Part shown: in pieces, positions 47,243 to 57,217 of the stretch | Layout of the letters: every line of letters starts with the position of its first letter | Position numbering within the stretch: the first letter of the stretch is position 1 | Origin: Cupriavidus sp. WKF15 | GTDB lineage: Bacteria; Pseudomonadota; Gammaproteobacteria; Burkholderiales; Burkholderiaceae | Direction: 5' to 3' | Assembly (NCBI RefSeq): GCF_029278605.1 | Contig: NZ_CP119572.1 | Coordinates: 124,001-188,000 of the forward strand | Length of the DNA stretch: 64,000 nt | Made by a program: the position numbers and the translations under genes | The notes under the pieces: model-generated | What the model was told of the DNA's origin: nothing | Databases searched by the model: none | What the model saw: only the letters and a program-made list of their open reading frames with translations

Positions 47243-49069
47243 ATGTCCCACTTCCCTAAACTGCTCTCTTCGCAGATTGCCTTCGACGTGGCGCGGACCA
47301 TGCTGGACGGGTTCGACAAGCACTACCGGCTGTTCCGCGAGGTCAGCCACCAGGCCAAGATGAAGTTCGAGGCCGGCGACTGGCTCGGCCTGCAGCAGAT
47401 CCAGCGCGACCGCATTGCGTTCTATAACGAGCGCGTGCGCGAGACCAGCGTGATCCTCGAAGACGAGTACGACGCCGAGAACATCGAGGACGAGATCTGG
47501 CAGCAGATCAAGCTGCACTACATCGGGCTGCTGACCAACCACCACCAGCCCGAGCTGGCCGAGACCTTCTTCAATTCGGTCTGCACGCGCCTGCTGCACC
47601 GCTCGTACTTCAACAACGACTTCATCTTCGTGCGCCCGGCCGTCTCGACCGAGTACATCGAGAACGAGGAGTCGCCGATCAAGCCGACGTTCCGCGCCTA
47701 CTACCCGGGCAGCCGTCACGGCATGGCGGACTGCTTCGAGCGCATCGTGCACAACTTCCAGCTCGAGCGGCCGTTCGAGGACCTGCGCCGCGACGTCGGC
47801 TATGTGGTGAGCACCGTCGAGGCGCATTTCGGCGATTTCCGCATTGCGCCGAATTTCCAGATCCACGTGCTGTCGTCGCTGTTCTTCCGCAACAAGTCGG
47901 CCTTCATCATCGGGCGCATCCTGAACGGCGACCGCACCTATCCGCTGGCGATCCCGATCGTGCACGGGCCGTCGGGCAAGCTCGTTCTGGACGCAGTGCT
48001 GCTGAAGAAGTTGCAGGTGCTGATCCTGTTCTCGTTCACGCACTCGTATTTCATGGTCGACATGGAAATCCCGTCGGCCTACGTGACGTTCCTGCGCGAC
48101 ATCATGCCGCGCAAGCCGCGCGCGGAAATCTATACCTCGCTCGGTTTGCAGAAACAGGGCAAGAACCTGTTCTACCGGGACTTCCTGCACCATCTGCAGC
48201 ATTCGTCGGACAAGTTCATCAGCGCGCCCGGCATCAAGGGGCTGGTGATGCTGGTATTCACGCTGCCGTCGTACCCGTACGTATTCAAGGTGATCAAGGA
48301 CTTCTACCCGGCGCCCAAGGAAACCACGCGCGAGCTGGTCAAGTCCAAGTACCAGCTCGTCAAGCAGCACGACCGCGTCGGACGCATGGCCGATACGCTG
48401 GAGTATTCCAACGTGGCGTTTCCGCTGTCGCGTTTCGATGACGAGCTGGTGCGCGAACTGGAACAGCATGCGCCGTCGATGATCGAGTACCAGCGCGGCA
48501 AGGACGGCGGCGAGGAGATCGTGGTGCGGCACGTCTATATCGAACGCCGCATGACGCCGCTGAACATCTGGCTGCAGGAAGGCACCGAGGAGCAGGTGGA
48601 GCACGGCATCGTCGAGTACGGCAATGCCATCAAGGAACTGATCGCCGCGAACATTTTCCCCGGCGACATGCTGTACAAGAACTTCGGTGTGACGCGCCAT
48701 GGCCGCGTGGTGTTCTACGACTACGACGAGATCGAGTACTTCACCGACTGCAATGTGCGCCGCGTGCCCGAGCCGCGCAACGAAGAAGAGGAAATGTCGG
48801 GCGAAGTCTGGTACACCGTGCGTCCGCACGACATCTTCCCGGAGACGTTCCGTACCTTCCTGCTTGGCAACCCGCGCGTGCACGACGCATTCCTGCGTCA
48901 TCACGAGGACTTATTCGACCCTGCCATGTGGCAGGGCCACAAGGACCGGCTGCTGGCCGGACAAGTTCATGACTTCTTTGCCTATCCCACTTCCGAACGT
49001 TTCATCAACCGCTACGACCCGACCGGGCACAGCGCGCCTGTCGCCGGCTTTACAAGGAGAGTCGCATGA
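47243..49069 (+). CDS. aceK: Isocitrate dehydrogenase kinase/phosphatase
   Basis: 608-aa bifunctional enzyme that switches isocitrate dehydrogenase between active and phosphorylated forms, controlling the branch between the TCA cycle and the glyoxylate bypass. The regulatory N-terminal domain (about 1-310) is followed by a kinase-like domain with [14 protein letters not shown] (Lys/ATP), [38 protein letters not shown] and [13 protein letters not shown] (metal-binding Asp). Length is normal. Here it is not next to aceB/aceA, but in the liu region. Its stop overlaps the carbonic anhydrase start by 4 bp. Confidence 0.95.
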   Translation: MSHFPKLLSSQIAFDVARTMLDGFDKHYRLFREVSHQAKMKFEAGDWLGLQQIQRDRIAFYNERVRETSVILEDEYDAENIEDEIWQQIKLHYIGLLTNHHQPELAETFFNSVCTRLLHRSYFNNDFIFVRPAVSTEYIENEESPIKPTFRAYYPGSRHGMADCFERIVHNFQLERPFEDLRRDVGYVVSTVEAHFGDFRIAPNFQIHVLSSLFFRNKSAFIIGRILNGDRTYPLAIPIVHGPSGKLVLDAVLLKKLQVLILFSFTHSYFMVDMEIPSAYVTFLRDIMPRKPRAEIYTSLGLQKQGKNLFYRDFLHHLQHSSDKFISAPGIKGLVMLVFTLPSYPYVFKVIKDFYPAPKETTRELVKSKYQLVKQHDRVGRMADTLEYSNVAFPLSRFDDELVRELEQHAPSMIEYQRGKDGGEEIVVRHVYIERRMTPLNIWLQEGTEEQVEHGIVEYGNAIKELIAANIFPGDMLYKNFGVTRHGRVVFYDYDEIEYFTDCNVRRVPEPRNEEEEMSGEVWYTVRPHDIFPETFRTFLLGNPRVHDAFLRHHEDLFDPAMWQGHKDRLLAGQVHDFFAYPTSERFINRYDPTGHSAPVAGFTRRVA

Positions 49070-49737
49070 ATGACGCCATCGCCCAGCTGTTCCGCAACAA
49101 CCGCGACTGGGTCGACCGCGTCAACGCGGAAGATCCGACCTTCTTCATGCGCCTGGCCAACCAGCAGGCGCCCGAGTACCTGTGGATCGGCTGCTCCGAC
49201 TCGCGCGTGCCCGCGAACCAGATCCTGGGCCTGGCGCCGGGCGAGGTGTTCGTCCACCGCAACATCGCGAACGTGATCGCGCACAGCGACCTCAATGCGC
49301 TGTCGGTGATCCAGTTCGCCGTGGAAGTGCTCAAGGTGCGCCACATCACGGTGGTTGGCCACTACGGCTGCGGCGGCGTGAAGGTGGCGCTCAAGCGCGA
49401 GCGCATCGGCCTGGCCGACAACTGGCTGCGCCATGTGCGCGACGTGGCCGACAAGCATGAGGCCTACCTCGGCACCATCCTGCGCGAGGACGACGCCCAC
49501 ACGCGCCTGTGCGAGCTCAACGTGATCGAGCAGGTCAACAACGTGTGCCAGACCACGGTGCTGCAGGACGCGTGGGCACGCGGGCAGGACGTGACCGTGC
49601 ACGGCTGGGTCTATGGCGTTTCCGACGGCCTGCTGCGCGACCTGGGCATGGCTGCCAGCAACAACGACGAGCTGCATGCGCAACTCGCCGCGGCCTACCG
49701 CCAGTTCGGCGACCCGCCGCAGGCTTCGATCCGCTGA
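49066..49737 (+). CDS. can: Beta-class carbonic anhydrase
   Basis: 223-aa zinc enzyme interconverting CO2 and bicarbonate. Zinc ligands are C43 (CSDSRVPAN), H99 and C102 (GHYGCGGV), with the Asp45-Arg47 dyad. Start ATG at 49066 overlaps the aceK stop (ATGA), with AAGGAG before it. Coupling to aceK, and nearness of two biotin carboxylase subunits that need bicarbonate, suggest it supplies HCO3- for carboxylation (inference). Confidence 0.95.
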   Translation: MNDAIAQLFRNNRDWVDRVNAEDPTFFMRLANQQAPEYLWIGCSDSRVPANQILGLAPGEVFVHRNIANVIAHSDLNALSVIQFAVEVLKVRHITVVGHYGCGGVKVALKRERIGLADNWLRHVRDVADKHEAYLGTILREDDAHTRLCELNVIEQVNNVCQTTVLQDAWARGQDVTVHGWVYGVSDGLLRDLGMAASNNDELHAQLAAAYRQFGDPPQASIR

Positions 49738-49810
49738 CGCGCCGTCCGCATCGACGCAGCACTGTACGCGCCGTACGCACCAGACACATACCAACACCAG
49801 GAGAACAGAC

Positions 49811-50992
49811 ATGCAAGACCCCATCGTCATCGTTTCCGCCGCCCGCACTCCCATGGCGGCCTTCCAGAGTGAATTCGCGACGCTGACCGCGCCGCAGCTC
49901 GGCGCCGTTGCCATCCGTGCGGCGGTCGAGCGTGCCGGCATCCAGCCGGAGCAGGTCGAGGAAGTGGTGTTCGGCTGCGTGCTGCCGGCCGGCCAGGGCC
50001 AGGCGCCGGCGCGCCAGGCGGCGCTCGGCGCGGGCTTGCCGCTGGGCGTGGGCTGCACCACGGTCAACAAGATGTGCGGCTCGGGCATGCGCGCGGCCAT
50101 GAACGTCTATGACGGCCTGGTGGCCGGCTCGTTCGAGATCGCCATTGCCGGCGGGATGGAGAGCATGACCAACGCGCCGTACCTGATCCCGAAGGGCCGC
50201 GGCGGCTACCGCATCGGCCACGGCATGATCTACGACCACATGATGCTCGACGGCCTGGAAGACGCGTACGACAAGGGCCGCGCCATGGGCACCTTCGGCG
50301 AGGACTGCGCCGCCAAGTACGGTTTCACGCGCGAGCAGCAGGATGCCTTCGCGATCGAAAGCGTGCGCCGCGCGCAGCAGGCCACGGCATCGGGCGACTT
50401 CCGCTGGGAGATCGCGCCGGTCACCGTGCCGGGCAAGGGCGGCGACACCGTCATCGACACCGACGAAGGCCCGCGCCGCATCAAGCTCGACAAGATCCCC
50501 GCGCTGAAACCCGCGTTCGCCAAGGACGGCACCATCACCGCGGCATCGTCGTCCTCGATCAACGACGGCGCCTCGGCGCTGGTGATGATGCGCGAATCCA
50601 CCGCGAAGAAGCTCGGCCTGCAGCCGGTCGCACGCATGCTGGGCCACACCACGCACGCGCAGGCGCCGGGCTGGTTCACCACCGCGCCCGTGGAGGCCAT
50701 GACCAAGCTCTACCGCAAGCTGGACTGGACCACCGACAGCATTGACCTGTTCGAGATCAACGAGGCCTTTGCCGTGGTGCCAATGGCGGCCATGCACGAC
50801 CTGAAGATCCCGCACGAGAAGGTCAACATCCACGGCGGCGCCTGCGCGCTCGGCCACCCGATCGGCGCTTCGGGCGCGCGCATCATGACCACGCTGATCG
50901 GCGCGCTGCGCAAGACCGGCGGCAAGCGCGGCGTGGCCAGCCTGTGCATCGGCGGCGGCGAAGCGACGGCGGTGGGGATCGAGATCGTCTGA
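49811..50992 (+). CDS. Acetyl-CoA C-acyltransferase (thiolase)
   Basis: 393-aa thiolase with the active-site Cys89 in NKMCGSGM, the general base motif GHPIGASGARI and the C-terminal CIGGGEATAVGIE with the second cysteine. The start IVIVSAARTPMAAF is typical. It may act in short-chain acyl-CoA degradation or act on the acetoacetyl-CoA end of leucine breakdown. PHB biosynthetic thiolase PhaA is related, but the liu context argues for a degradative thiolase. AGGAG precedes the ATG. Confidence 0.92.
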   Translation: MQDPIVIVSAARTPMAAFQSEFATLTAPQLGAVAIRAAVERAGIQPEQVEEVVFGCVLPAGQGQAPARQAALGAGLPLGVGCTTVNKMCGSGMRAAMNVYDGLVAGSFEIAIAGGMESMTNAPYLIPKGRGGYRIGHGMIYDHMMLDGLEDAYDKGRAMGTFGEDCAAKYGFTREQQDAFAIESVRRAQQATASGDFRWEIAPVTVPGKGGDTVIDTDEGPRRIKLDKIPALKPAFAKDGTITAASSSSINDGASALVMMRESTAKKLGLQPVARMLGHTTHAQAPGWFTTAPVEAMTKLYRKLDWTTDSIDLFEINEAFAVVPMAAMHDLKIPHEKVNIHGGACALGHPIGASGARIMTTLIGALRKTGGKRGVASLCIGGGEATAVGIEIV

Positions 50993-51015
50993 CGCGAAAC
51001 CCCGACTGCTTGTCT

Positions 51016-51047
51016 TCTCCCCTCTCCCATGAATGGGAGAGGGGAGG
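51016..51047. repeat. Intergenic palindromic element CTCTCCCA/TGGGAGAG, copy 2
   Basis: Perfect 14-bp stem (51017-51030 with 51033-51046, arm CTCCCCTCTCCCAT) and GA loop, between the thiolase and SDR genes. Its core matches the element at 47111-47149. Confidence 0.65.
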
Positions 51048-51086
51048 AACCCAAGGCCATCGATCAACCATCGCCAGGAGCCAGCC

Positions 51087-51767
51087 TTGCCAACCGCACT
51101 CATCCTCGGTGCCTCGCGCGGCATCGGCCTTGAATTTGTACGCCAGTACCGTGCCGACGGCTGGCGCGTCATCGCGGCGGCGCGCACGCCCGAAGGCGTG
51201 GCCGCGCTGAAGGCGCTTGGCGCCGAAGCCCACCAGGCCGACCTGACCGACCCGGGCGCGGTGGCCGGCCTGGGCTGGAAGCTCGATGGCGAATCGCTCG
51301 ATGTGGCCATCTACAACGCTGGCGTGATGGGCCCGCGCACCGAAGGCGCGCAGCCGGTCACGCGCGAGGACTTTGACCGCGTCATGCACGTCAACGTGCT
51401 CGGCCCGATGATGGCGCTGCCGCTCGTGCTGCCCTATGTCGAGACCGGCCTGGGCGGCCACGGCGGCGTGCTGGCGGTGCTGTCCTCGCGCATGGGCAGC
51501 ATGGGCTCCATGGACAGCAATGGCAGCTGGCTGTATCGCGTCAGCAAGGCGGGCGTCAATGCGGCGCTCAAGGCGGTGTCGCTGGACGCGCGCCATGCCA
51601 CCTGCGTGGCGCTGCATCCGGGCTGGGTGCAGACCGACATGGGCGGCAAGGCGGCGGACATCACGCCGCAGCAGAGCGTGAAGGGCATGCGCCAACTGCT
51701 GGCCGGGGCCAAACGCCGCGACAACGGCAGCTTCTTCAACTACGACGGCACCTCTATCCCCTGGTAA
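51087..51767 (+). CDS. SDR family oxidoreductase
   Basis: 226-aa short-chain dehydrogenase with ILGASRGIGLEF (cofactor), YNAGVMG, LSSRMGSMG and the catalytic YRVSK. The start is likely TTG at 51087, with GGAG 7 bases before it; no suitable ATG lies in frame. Substrate unknown. It sits between a thiolase and an acyl-CoA dehydrogenase in the liu region. Confidence 0.88.
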   Translation: MPTALILGASRGIGLEFVRQYRADGWRVIAAARTPEGVAALKALGAEAHQADLTDPGAVAGLGWKLDGESLDVAIYNAGVMGPRTEGAQPVTREDFDRVMHVNVLGPMMALPLVLPYVETGLGGHGGVLAVLSSRMGSMGSMDSNGSWLYRVSKAGVNAALKAVSLDARHATCVALHPGWVQTDMGGKAADITPQQSVKGMRQLLAGAKRRDNGSFFNYDGTSIPW

Positions 51768-51800
51768 GCGCGGGCCGGACTTACCTCATACAGAAACGAC

Positions 51801-52931
51801 ATGCTGCTGACATCCGAACAGGAAATGATCCGCGACGCCGTGCGCCAGTTCGCGCAGGAGGTGATCGCGCCGCAGGCCGCGCAATGGGACCGCGACAAGA
51901 CCTTCCCGAAGGACGTGCATCGCGAACTGGCGGCACTGGGCGCCTATGGCGTGGCGGTGCCGGAGCAGTACGGCGGCGCCGGCCTGGACTACCTGTCGCT
52001 GGCGCTGATCCTGGAGGAAATCGCCGCGGGCGACGGCGGCACCTCGACCGTCATCAGCGTCAACAACTGCCCCGTGTGCAGCATGCTGATGGCGTTCGCC
52101 GATGAAGCGCAGAAGCAGCAGTGGCTGGTGCCGCTGGCGCGTGGCGAAATGCTGGGCGCGTTCTGCCTGACCGAGCCGCACGTGGGCTCCGATGCCGCCG
52201 CGCTGCGCACCACCGCCGTGCGCGATGGCGACCACTTCGTGCTCAATGGCGTCAAGCAGTTCATCACCAGCGGCCAGAATGCCGACGTGGCCATCGTCAT
52301 GGCCGTGACCGACAAGGCGGCTGGCAAGCGTGGCATCAGCGCGTTCCTGGTGCCGACCAGCACGCCGGGCTATGTGGTGGCGCGCCTCGAAGACAAGCTC
52401 GGCCAGCATTCGTCGGATACCGCGCAGATCGTGTTCGAGGATTGCCGCGTGCCGGCCGCCAACCTGCTTGGCGACGAAGGCGCCGGCTACAAGATGGCGC
52501 TGTCGGGGCTGGAAGGCGGGCGCATTGGCATTGCCTCGCAGAGCATCGGCATGGCGCGCGCGGCGTTCGACGCGGCGCTGGCCTATGCCAAGGAGCGCGA
52601 GAGCTTCGGCCAGCCGCTGTTCCAGCACCAGGCCGTGCAGTTCCGCCTGGCCGAGATGGCCACGCGCATCGACGTGGCGCGCCAGATGGTGTGGCACGCC
52701 GCCTCGCTCAAGGACGCCGGCCGGCCCTGCCTGAAGGAAGCGGCCATGGCCAAGCTCTTTGCCAGCGAGATGGCCGAGAAGGTCTGTTCGGATGCGATCC
52801 AGGTATTCGGCGGCTATGGCTATGTCAGCGACTTCCCGGTCGAGCGCATCTACCGCGACGTGCGCGTCTGCCAGATCTACGAAGGCACCAGCGACATCCA
52901 GAAGATCCTGATCGCGCGCGCACTGGCGTAG
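51801..52931 (+). CDS. Acyl-CoA dehydrogenase
   Basis: 376-aa FAD enzyme: LTEPHVGSDAAAL, KQFITSGQNADVAIV, and C-terminal VFGGYGYVSDFPVERIYRD and IYEGTSDIQKI, where the Glu is the usual catalytic base, so it is a general short-chain/branched-chain type and unlike liuA. Substrate could be isobutyryl- or 2-methylbutyryl-CoA, but this is inference. It follows the SDR gene by 33 bp. Confidence 0.93.
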   Translation: MLLTSEQEMIRDAVRQFAQEVIAPQAAQWDRDKTFPKDVHRELAALGAYGVAVPEQYGGAGLDYLSLALILEEIAAGDGGTSTVISVNNCPVCSMLMAFADEAQKQQWLVPLARGEMLGAFCLTEPHVGSDAAALRTTAVRDGDHFVLNGVKQFITSGQNADVAIVMAVTDKAAGKRGISAFLVPTSTPGYVVARLEDKLGQHSSDTAQIVFEDCRVPAANLLGDEGAGYKMALSGLEGGRIGIASQSIGMARAAFDAALAYAKERESFGQPLFQHQAVQFRLAEMATRIDVARQMVWHAASLKDAGRPCLKEAAMAKLFASEMAEKVCSDAIQVFGGYGYVSDFPVERIYRDVRVCQIYEGTSDIQKILIARALA

Positions 52932-53034
52932 CCGCGGCGCGCCGACACGCGTACCATGGGGCTTGGGAAGCACGGCCAGGCGTCCTGGAGGCTTCCCCAA
53001 GCCATCCAACACTCACGACAGAGGGCCCCCGTTC

Positions 53035-53694
53035 ATGACCGCAGCGATCGACTTCTACTTTGATTTCTCGTCGCCGTATGGCTACTTCGCCAGCACGCGC
53101 ATCGACGAACTGGCGCAGAAGTACGGCCGCTCCGTGGCCTGGCATCCGATCCTGCTCGGCGTGGTATTCAAGACCACCGGCTCCTCGCCGCTGCCGCAGA
53201 TCCCGCTCAAGGGCGAATACTGCTGGCGCGACTTCGAGCGCACCGCGCGCTTTCACGACATCGAGTACAAGCGTCCGGCGCACTTCCCGCTGCCGACCAC
53301 GCATGCCGCGCGCGCCATGCTGTGGCTGCAGAACCACCACGGCGCCGATGTCGCCACGGCGTTTGCCAAGTCGGTCTACCGCGCGCTGTTCGTGGACGAT
53401 ATCAACATCGCCGAGCCGGCGGAGATCTCGAAGCTGGCCGAGCCCCTGGGCGTGGACGTGCATGCCATGGACGCCGGCGCCACCAGCTACCAGATCAAGG
53501 ACCAGCTCAAGGCCGAGATCGAGGTCGCCATGGCCAAGGGCGTGTTCGGCTCGCCCTTCGTCATCATCGACGGCGAGCCGTTCTGGGGCTTCGACCGTTT
53601 CAACCAGATTGAAGACCACCTGAAGCGCGACCGCCAGACCGAACTGCGTGCGGTGACCAGCGTGGACAGCAACAAGGAAAAGAAACCCGCATGA
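53035..53694 (+). CDS. DsbA-family 2-hydroxychromene-2-carboxylate isomerase-like protein
   Basis: 219-aa thioredoxin-fold protein of the DsbA/HCCA isomerase (kappa-GST-like) family: IDFYFDFSSPYGYFAS at the N terminus, with Ser at the catalytic position, the family EISKLAEPLGVD helix, and VFGSPFVIIDGEPFWGFDRF near the end. Such enzymes use glutathione; substrate unknown here. The HAD gene overlaps its stop by 4 bp. This is the first gene of a coupled four-gene run. Confidence 0.88.
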   Translation: MTAAIDFYFDFSSPYGYFASTRIDELAQKYGRSVAWHPILLGVVFKTTGSSPLPQIPLKGEYCWRDFERTARFHDIEYKRPAHFPLPTTHAARAMLWLQNHHGADVATAFAKSVYRALFVDDINIAEPAEISKLAEPLGVDVHAMDAGATSYQIKDQLKAEIEVAMAKGVFGSPFVIIDGEPFWGFDRFNQIEDHLKRDRQTELRAVTSVDSNKEKKPA

Positions 53695-54386
53695 CCGTAG
53701 CAGACGGGGCCGCGAACGGCCCATCCTCGCGTTTCGACTGTGTGATCTTCGACTGCGACGGCGTGCTCGTCGACAGCGAGCCCATCGTCAACCGCGTGCT
53801 CAACGAAATGCTCAACGAGCTTGGCATCGCCATCTCGCTCGAGGATTCGACGAAGTGGTTCCTGGGACGCGCGGTGCGCGAAGAGCTCGACAACATCGAG
53901 CGCAGGCGCGGCGCGCCGTTGCCGGAGAACTGGCTGTCGCAGTGGTTTGTGCGGCGCAACCAGGTGCTGGAGGCCGAGGTACAGAGCGTGGCGTACGTGC
54001 GCGAGGCGGTGGCCGCCATCGCCGCCACCGGGGTGCCGGTGTGCGTGGCTTCCGGCGCGGACCGCATCAAGGTCAAGCTGCAGCTCACGCGCACGGGCCT
54101 GGTGGAACTGTTCCAGCAGGACGGGCGCGAGCACATCTTCTCGGCCACCGAGGTGGAGCGCAGCAAGCCGGCGCCGGATGTGTACCTGCTGGCCGCCCGT
54201 ACCATGGGCGTGGAACCGTCGCGCTGCGCGGTGATCGAGGACAGCCCTACCGGTGTCACGGCCGGCGTGGCCGCGGGCATGACGGTGTTCGGCTACGCGG
54301 CGCGCAATGACGCCGCCATGCTGCGCGACGCAGGGGCCCGCCACTTGTTCACGGACATGCGCGACTTGCCGGAGCTGCTCGGATGA
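53691..54386 (+). CDS. HAD-superfamily hydrolase (phosphatase-like, beta-PGM type)
   Basis: 231-aa HAD phosphatase. Motif I is FDCDGVLVDSEP (Asp nucleophile), motif II lies in VASGADRIK, motif III in SKPAPDVYLLAA, motif IV in IEDSPTGVTAG. It belongs to the phosphoglycolate phosphatase/beta-phosphoglucomutase subgroup; substrate unknown. Start overlaps the upstream stop (ATGA) and its own stop overlaps the next start. Confidence 0.9.
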   Translation: MTVADGAANGPSSRFDCVIFDCDGVLVDSEPIVNRVLNEMLNELGIAISLEDSTKWFLGRAVREELDNIERRRGAPLPENWLSQWFVRRNQVLEAEVQSVAYVREAVAAIAATGVPVCVASGADRIKVKLQLTRTGLVELFQQDGREHIFSATEVERSKPAPDVYLLAARTMGVEPSRCAVIEDSPTGVTAGVAAGMTVFGYAARNDAAMLRDAGARHLFTDMRDLPELLG

Positions 54387-54814
54387 GTGCAAAGCGCCCG
54401 CCTCGCGCCACGGCCGCGCCGTGCCCCTGCGGCGTCGGCGCGGACTATGCCGCGTGCTGCGGCCGCTATCACCGCGGCGACGCCGTGCCGCCCAATGCCG
54501 AGGCGCTGATGCGCTCGCGCTACACCGCGTATGTCATGGGCAAGATGGACTGGCTGCGGCAGACCTGGCATCCGTCCACATGCCCCGCGGACCTGGCGCC
54601 GGACACGGGCACCCGCTGGCTGGGTCTCACCATCAAGGCCCATTCCCAGCAGGACGATACGCATGCCGAAGTGGAATTCGTGGCGCGCTACAAGGTAGGC
54701 GGGCGCGCCTGGCGGCTGCATGAGCGCAGCCGGTTCGTGCGCGAGCCGCGCGCGGCCGGCGAGGCGCCGGTGTGGCTGTATGTGGATGGCGACATGATCG
54801 GGGAGGCGTCATGA
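54383..54814 (+). CDS. YchJ family protein (SEC-C-like, UPF0225)
   Basis: 143-aa YchJ-type protein: N-terminal zinc-binding SEC-C-like motif CPCGVGADYAACCGRYH (about residues 14-30), PNAEALMRSRYTAYV, and the C-terminal SFRFVREP-type beta segment (LHERSRFVREP). Function unknown. Starts and ends in 4-bp overlaps with the HAD and GST genes, so translation is coupled across the group. Confidence 0.9.
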   Translation: MSAKRPPRATAAPCPCGVGADYAACCGRYHRGDAVPPNAEALMRSRYTAYVMGKMDWLRQTWHPSTCPADLAPDTGTRWLGLTIKAHSQQDDTHAEVEFVARYKVGGRAWRLHERSRFVREPRAAGEAPVWLYVDGDMIGEAS

Positions 54815-55497
54815 GCGTGGAAGCCCAGGCATCCGGCGGCACGCCGGAGTACCTGCTGTACTGCTTTGCCCAGTCCGGCAATGCCTACAAGGTGGCACTG
54901 CTGCTGGAGACCGTCAGCGCGCAGCGCGGCCGGCAGTTGTGGCAGCCGCGCTTTGTCGATTATTTCAATGGCGAGACCCGCACGCCGGAGTACCGCGCCA
55001 TCAATGTGATGGGCGAAGTCCCGGTGCTGGAGTTCGGCGGCCAGCGGCTGTCACAGTCCGGCGTGATCCTGGAAACGCTGGCATCGCGGCTCGATGCCTA
55101 CGGTGCCGCGAACGAAGCCGAGCGCGCTGAAGTCATGCGCTGGCTGCTGTTCGACAACCACAAGTTCACTTCGTACACCGCCACTTACCGTTTTCTGCGC
55201 ACCTTCGCCGCGTCACCGGACCCGACCGTGCTGCAGTTCTTCCGCACGCGCTGCGAAGGCGCATGGAGCGTGCTGAACGCGCAGCTGGCCGGCCGCAGGT
55301 TCGTCATCGGCGAGCATGCCACCATCGCCGATTTCTCGCTGGCGGGCTATGTGTTCTTCGACGACGAGATCGGCGTGCACTGGCGCAAGGAGTATCCGCA
55401 TATCCACGCGTGGGCCGAACGCATGCGCGCGCTGCCGGGATGGAAGCATCCGTATGAGCTGATGCCGGGGCATCCGTTGCCGAAGCGCAGCGGCTGA
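54811..55497 (+). CDS. Glutathione S-transferase family protein
   Basis: 228-aa GST-like protein: thioredoxin-type N-terminal domain (about 9-95: [43 protein letters not shown]) and helical C-terminal domain (about 105-225) with the conserved N-capping TIADFSLAG. Typical cytosolic GST of about 220 aa. Start overlaps the YchJ gene. The sequence suggests it needs glutathione; a role in stress or detoxification is inferred. Confidence 0.9.
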   Translation: MSVEAQASGGTPEYLLYCFAQSGNAYKVALLLETVSAQRGRQLWQPRFVDYFNGETRTPEYRAINVMGEVPVLEFGGQRLSQSGVILETLASRLDAYGAANEAERAEVMRWLLFDNHKFTSYTATYRFLRTFAASPDPTVLQFFRTRCEGAWSVLNAQLAGRRFVIGEHATIADFSLAGYVFFDDEIGVHWRKEYPHIHAWAERMRALPGWKHPYELMPGHPLPKRSG

Positions 55498-55576
55498 CGC
55501 TGGCGGCGGCGATCAAGCGGCGATCAAGGGCGACTCCGAAAGACCAAGCGGCAAGAGACCGGGAAGAGACCTCAAC

Positions 55577-57184
55577 ATGCCAACGCTGGAAACCAAACTC
55601 AACGCACGCTCCGAAGCGTTCAAGGCCAACGCCGAAGCCATGCAGGCGCTGGTGGCCGACCTCAAGGCCAAGGTGGCGAAGCTGGCCGAAGGCGGCGGCG
55701 ATGCCGCGCGCGACAAGCACCTGTCGCGCGGCAAGCTGCTGCCGCGTGACCGCGTGCAGCAACTGCTGGACCCGGGCACCCCGTTCCTGGAGCTGTCGCA
55801 GCTCGCCGCGTATGACATGTACGACAATGCCGCGCCGGGCGCCGGCATCATCACCGGCATCGGCCGCGTGGCCGGGCAGGAATGCGTGATCGTCTGCAAC
55901 GACGCGACCGTCAAGGGCGGCACCTACTACCCGATGACGGTCAAGAAGCATGTGCGCGCGCAGGAGATCGCCGAGCAGAACAACCTGCCGTGCATCTACC
56001 TGGTCGACTCCGGCGGCGCCAACCTGCCGAACCAGGACGACGTGTTTCCCGACCGCGACCATTTCGGCCGCATCTTCTACAACCAGGCCAACCTGTCCAA
56101 GCAGGGCATCCCGCAGATCGCGGTGGTGATGGGCTCGTGCACGGCCGGCGGCGCCTATGTGCCGGCGATGAGCGACGAATCGATCATCGTCAAGAATCAG
56201 GGCACCATCTTTCTCGGCGGCCCGCCGCTGGTGAAGGCGGCCACCGGTGAAGAAGTCAGCGCCGAGGACCTCGGCGGCGCCGACGTGCATACGCGGCTGT
56301 CTGGCGTGGCGGACTACTTCGCGCAGAACGACCATCACGCGCTGTCGCTGGCCCGGAACATCGTGCAGCACCTGAACCGGCGCAAGCCCGATCAGATCCG
56401 CCTGCACGCGCCGGCCGAGCCGCTGTATCCGGTCGAGGAACTGTATGGCGTGATCCCGACCGACACGCGCAAGCCGTTCGATGTGCGCGAGGTGATCTCG
56501 CGCATCGTCGACGGCTCCGAGTTCGACGAGTTCAAGGCGCGCTACGGCACCACGCTGGTATGCGGTTTTGCGCGCATCTGGGGTTACCCGGTCGGCATCG
56601 TCGCCAACAACGGCATCCTGTTCTCGGAGTCGGCGCTCAAGGGCGCGCACTTCATCGAGCTGTGCTGCCAGCGCAAGATCCCGCTGGTGTTCCTGCAGAA
56701 CATCACCGGCTTCATGGTGGGCCGCAAGTACGAGAACGAGGGCATCGCGCGCAACGGCGCCAAGATGGTGACTGCCGTGGCGACTGCGCAGGTGCCGAAG
56801 TTCACGGTGATCATCGGCGGCTCGTTCGGTGCCGGCAACTACGGCATGTGCGGCCGCGCGTATTCGCCGCGCTTCCTGTGGATGTGGCCGAATGCTCGTA
56901 TCTCGGTGATGGGTGGCGAACAGGCCGCGAGCGTGCTGGCGACGGTGCGCCGCGACGGCATCGAGGCGAAAGGCGGCAAGTGGAGCGAGGAGGAAGAAGA
57001 GGCGTTCAAGCAGCCGATCCGCGACCAGTACGAGCACCAGGGCCACCCGTACTACGCGAGCGCGCGGCTGTGGGACGACGGCGTGATCGACCCGGCGCAG
57101 ACGCGCACGGTGCTGGGGCTGGGCCTGTCGGCGAGCCTGAACGCGCCGATCGATGACATGAAGTTCGGCGTGTTCCGCATGTAA
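55577..57184 (+). CDS. liuB: Methylcrotonyl-CoA carboxylase, carboxyltransferase (beta) subunit
   Basis: 535-aa carboxyltransferase. Family blocks are [40 protein letters not shown] (quoted as [12 protein letters not shown]), [16 protein letters not shown], and near the C terminus [20 protein letters not shown] and [10 protein letters not shown]. This pattern, with a [13 protein letters not shown] signature, matches methylcrotonyl-CoA rather than acetyl- or propionyl-CoA carboxylases. It carboxylates 3-methylcrotonyl-CoA in leucine breakdown. Its biotin carboxylase partner is probably the gene cut by the window end. Confidence 0.93.
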   Translation: MPTLETKLNARSEAFKANAEAMQALVADLKAKVAKLAEGGGDAARDKHLSRGKLLPRDRVQQLLDPGTPFLELSQLAAYDMYDNAAPGAGIITGIGRVAGQECVIVCNDATVKGGTYYPMTVKKHVRAQEIAEQNNLPCIYLVDSGGANLPNQDDVFPDRDHFGRIFYNQANLSKQGIPQIAVVMGSCTAGGAYVPAMSDESIIVKNQGTIFLGGPPLVKAATGEEVSAEDLGGADVHTRLSGVADYFAQNDHHALSLARNIVQHLNRRKPDQIRLHAPAEPLYPVEELYGVIPTDTRKPFDVREVISRIVDGSEFDEFKARYGTTLVCGFARIWGYPVGIVANNGILFSESALKGAHFIELCCQRKIPLVFLQNITGFMVGRKYENEGIARNGAKMVTAVATAQVPKFTVIIGGSFGAGNYGMCGRAYSPRFLWMWPNARISVMGGEQAASVLATVRRDGIEAKGGKWSEEEEEAFKQPIRDQYEHQGHPYYASARLWDDGVIDPAQTRTVLGLGLSASLNAPIDDMKFGVFRM

Positions 57185-57217
57185 GGGCATTCGCAACACA
57201 CGCCTCGCGCCACCGTG

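Noticed and set aside
46961..48904. Very long minus-strand open frame opposite aceK
   Set aside because: Typical GC-skewed antisense shadow: rich in His/Arg/Val/Glu, no domain, no start signal, while aceK opposite has full family motifs.
57185..57217. Exported hydrolase as an MCC subunit or accessory
   Set aside because: It has a signal peptide and a serine-hydrolase fold, so it acts outside the cytoplasm; adjacency alone is not evidence.
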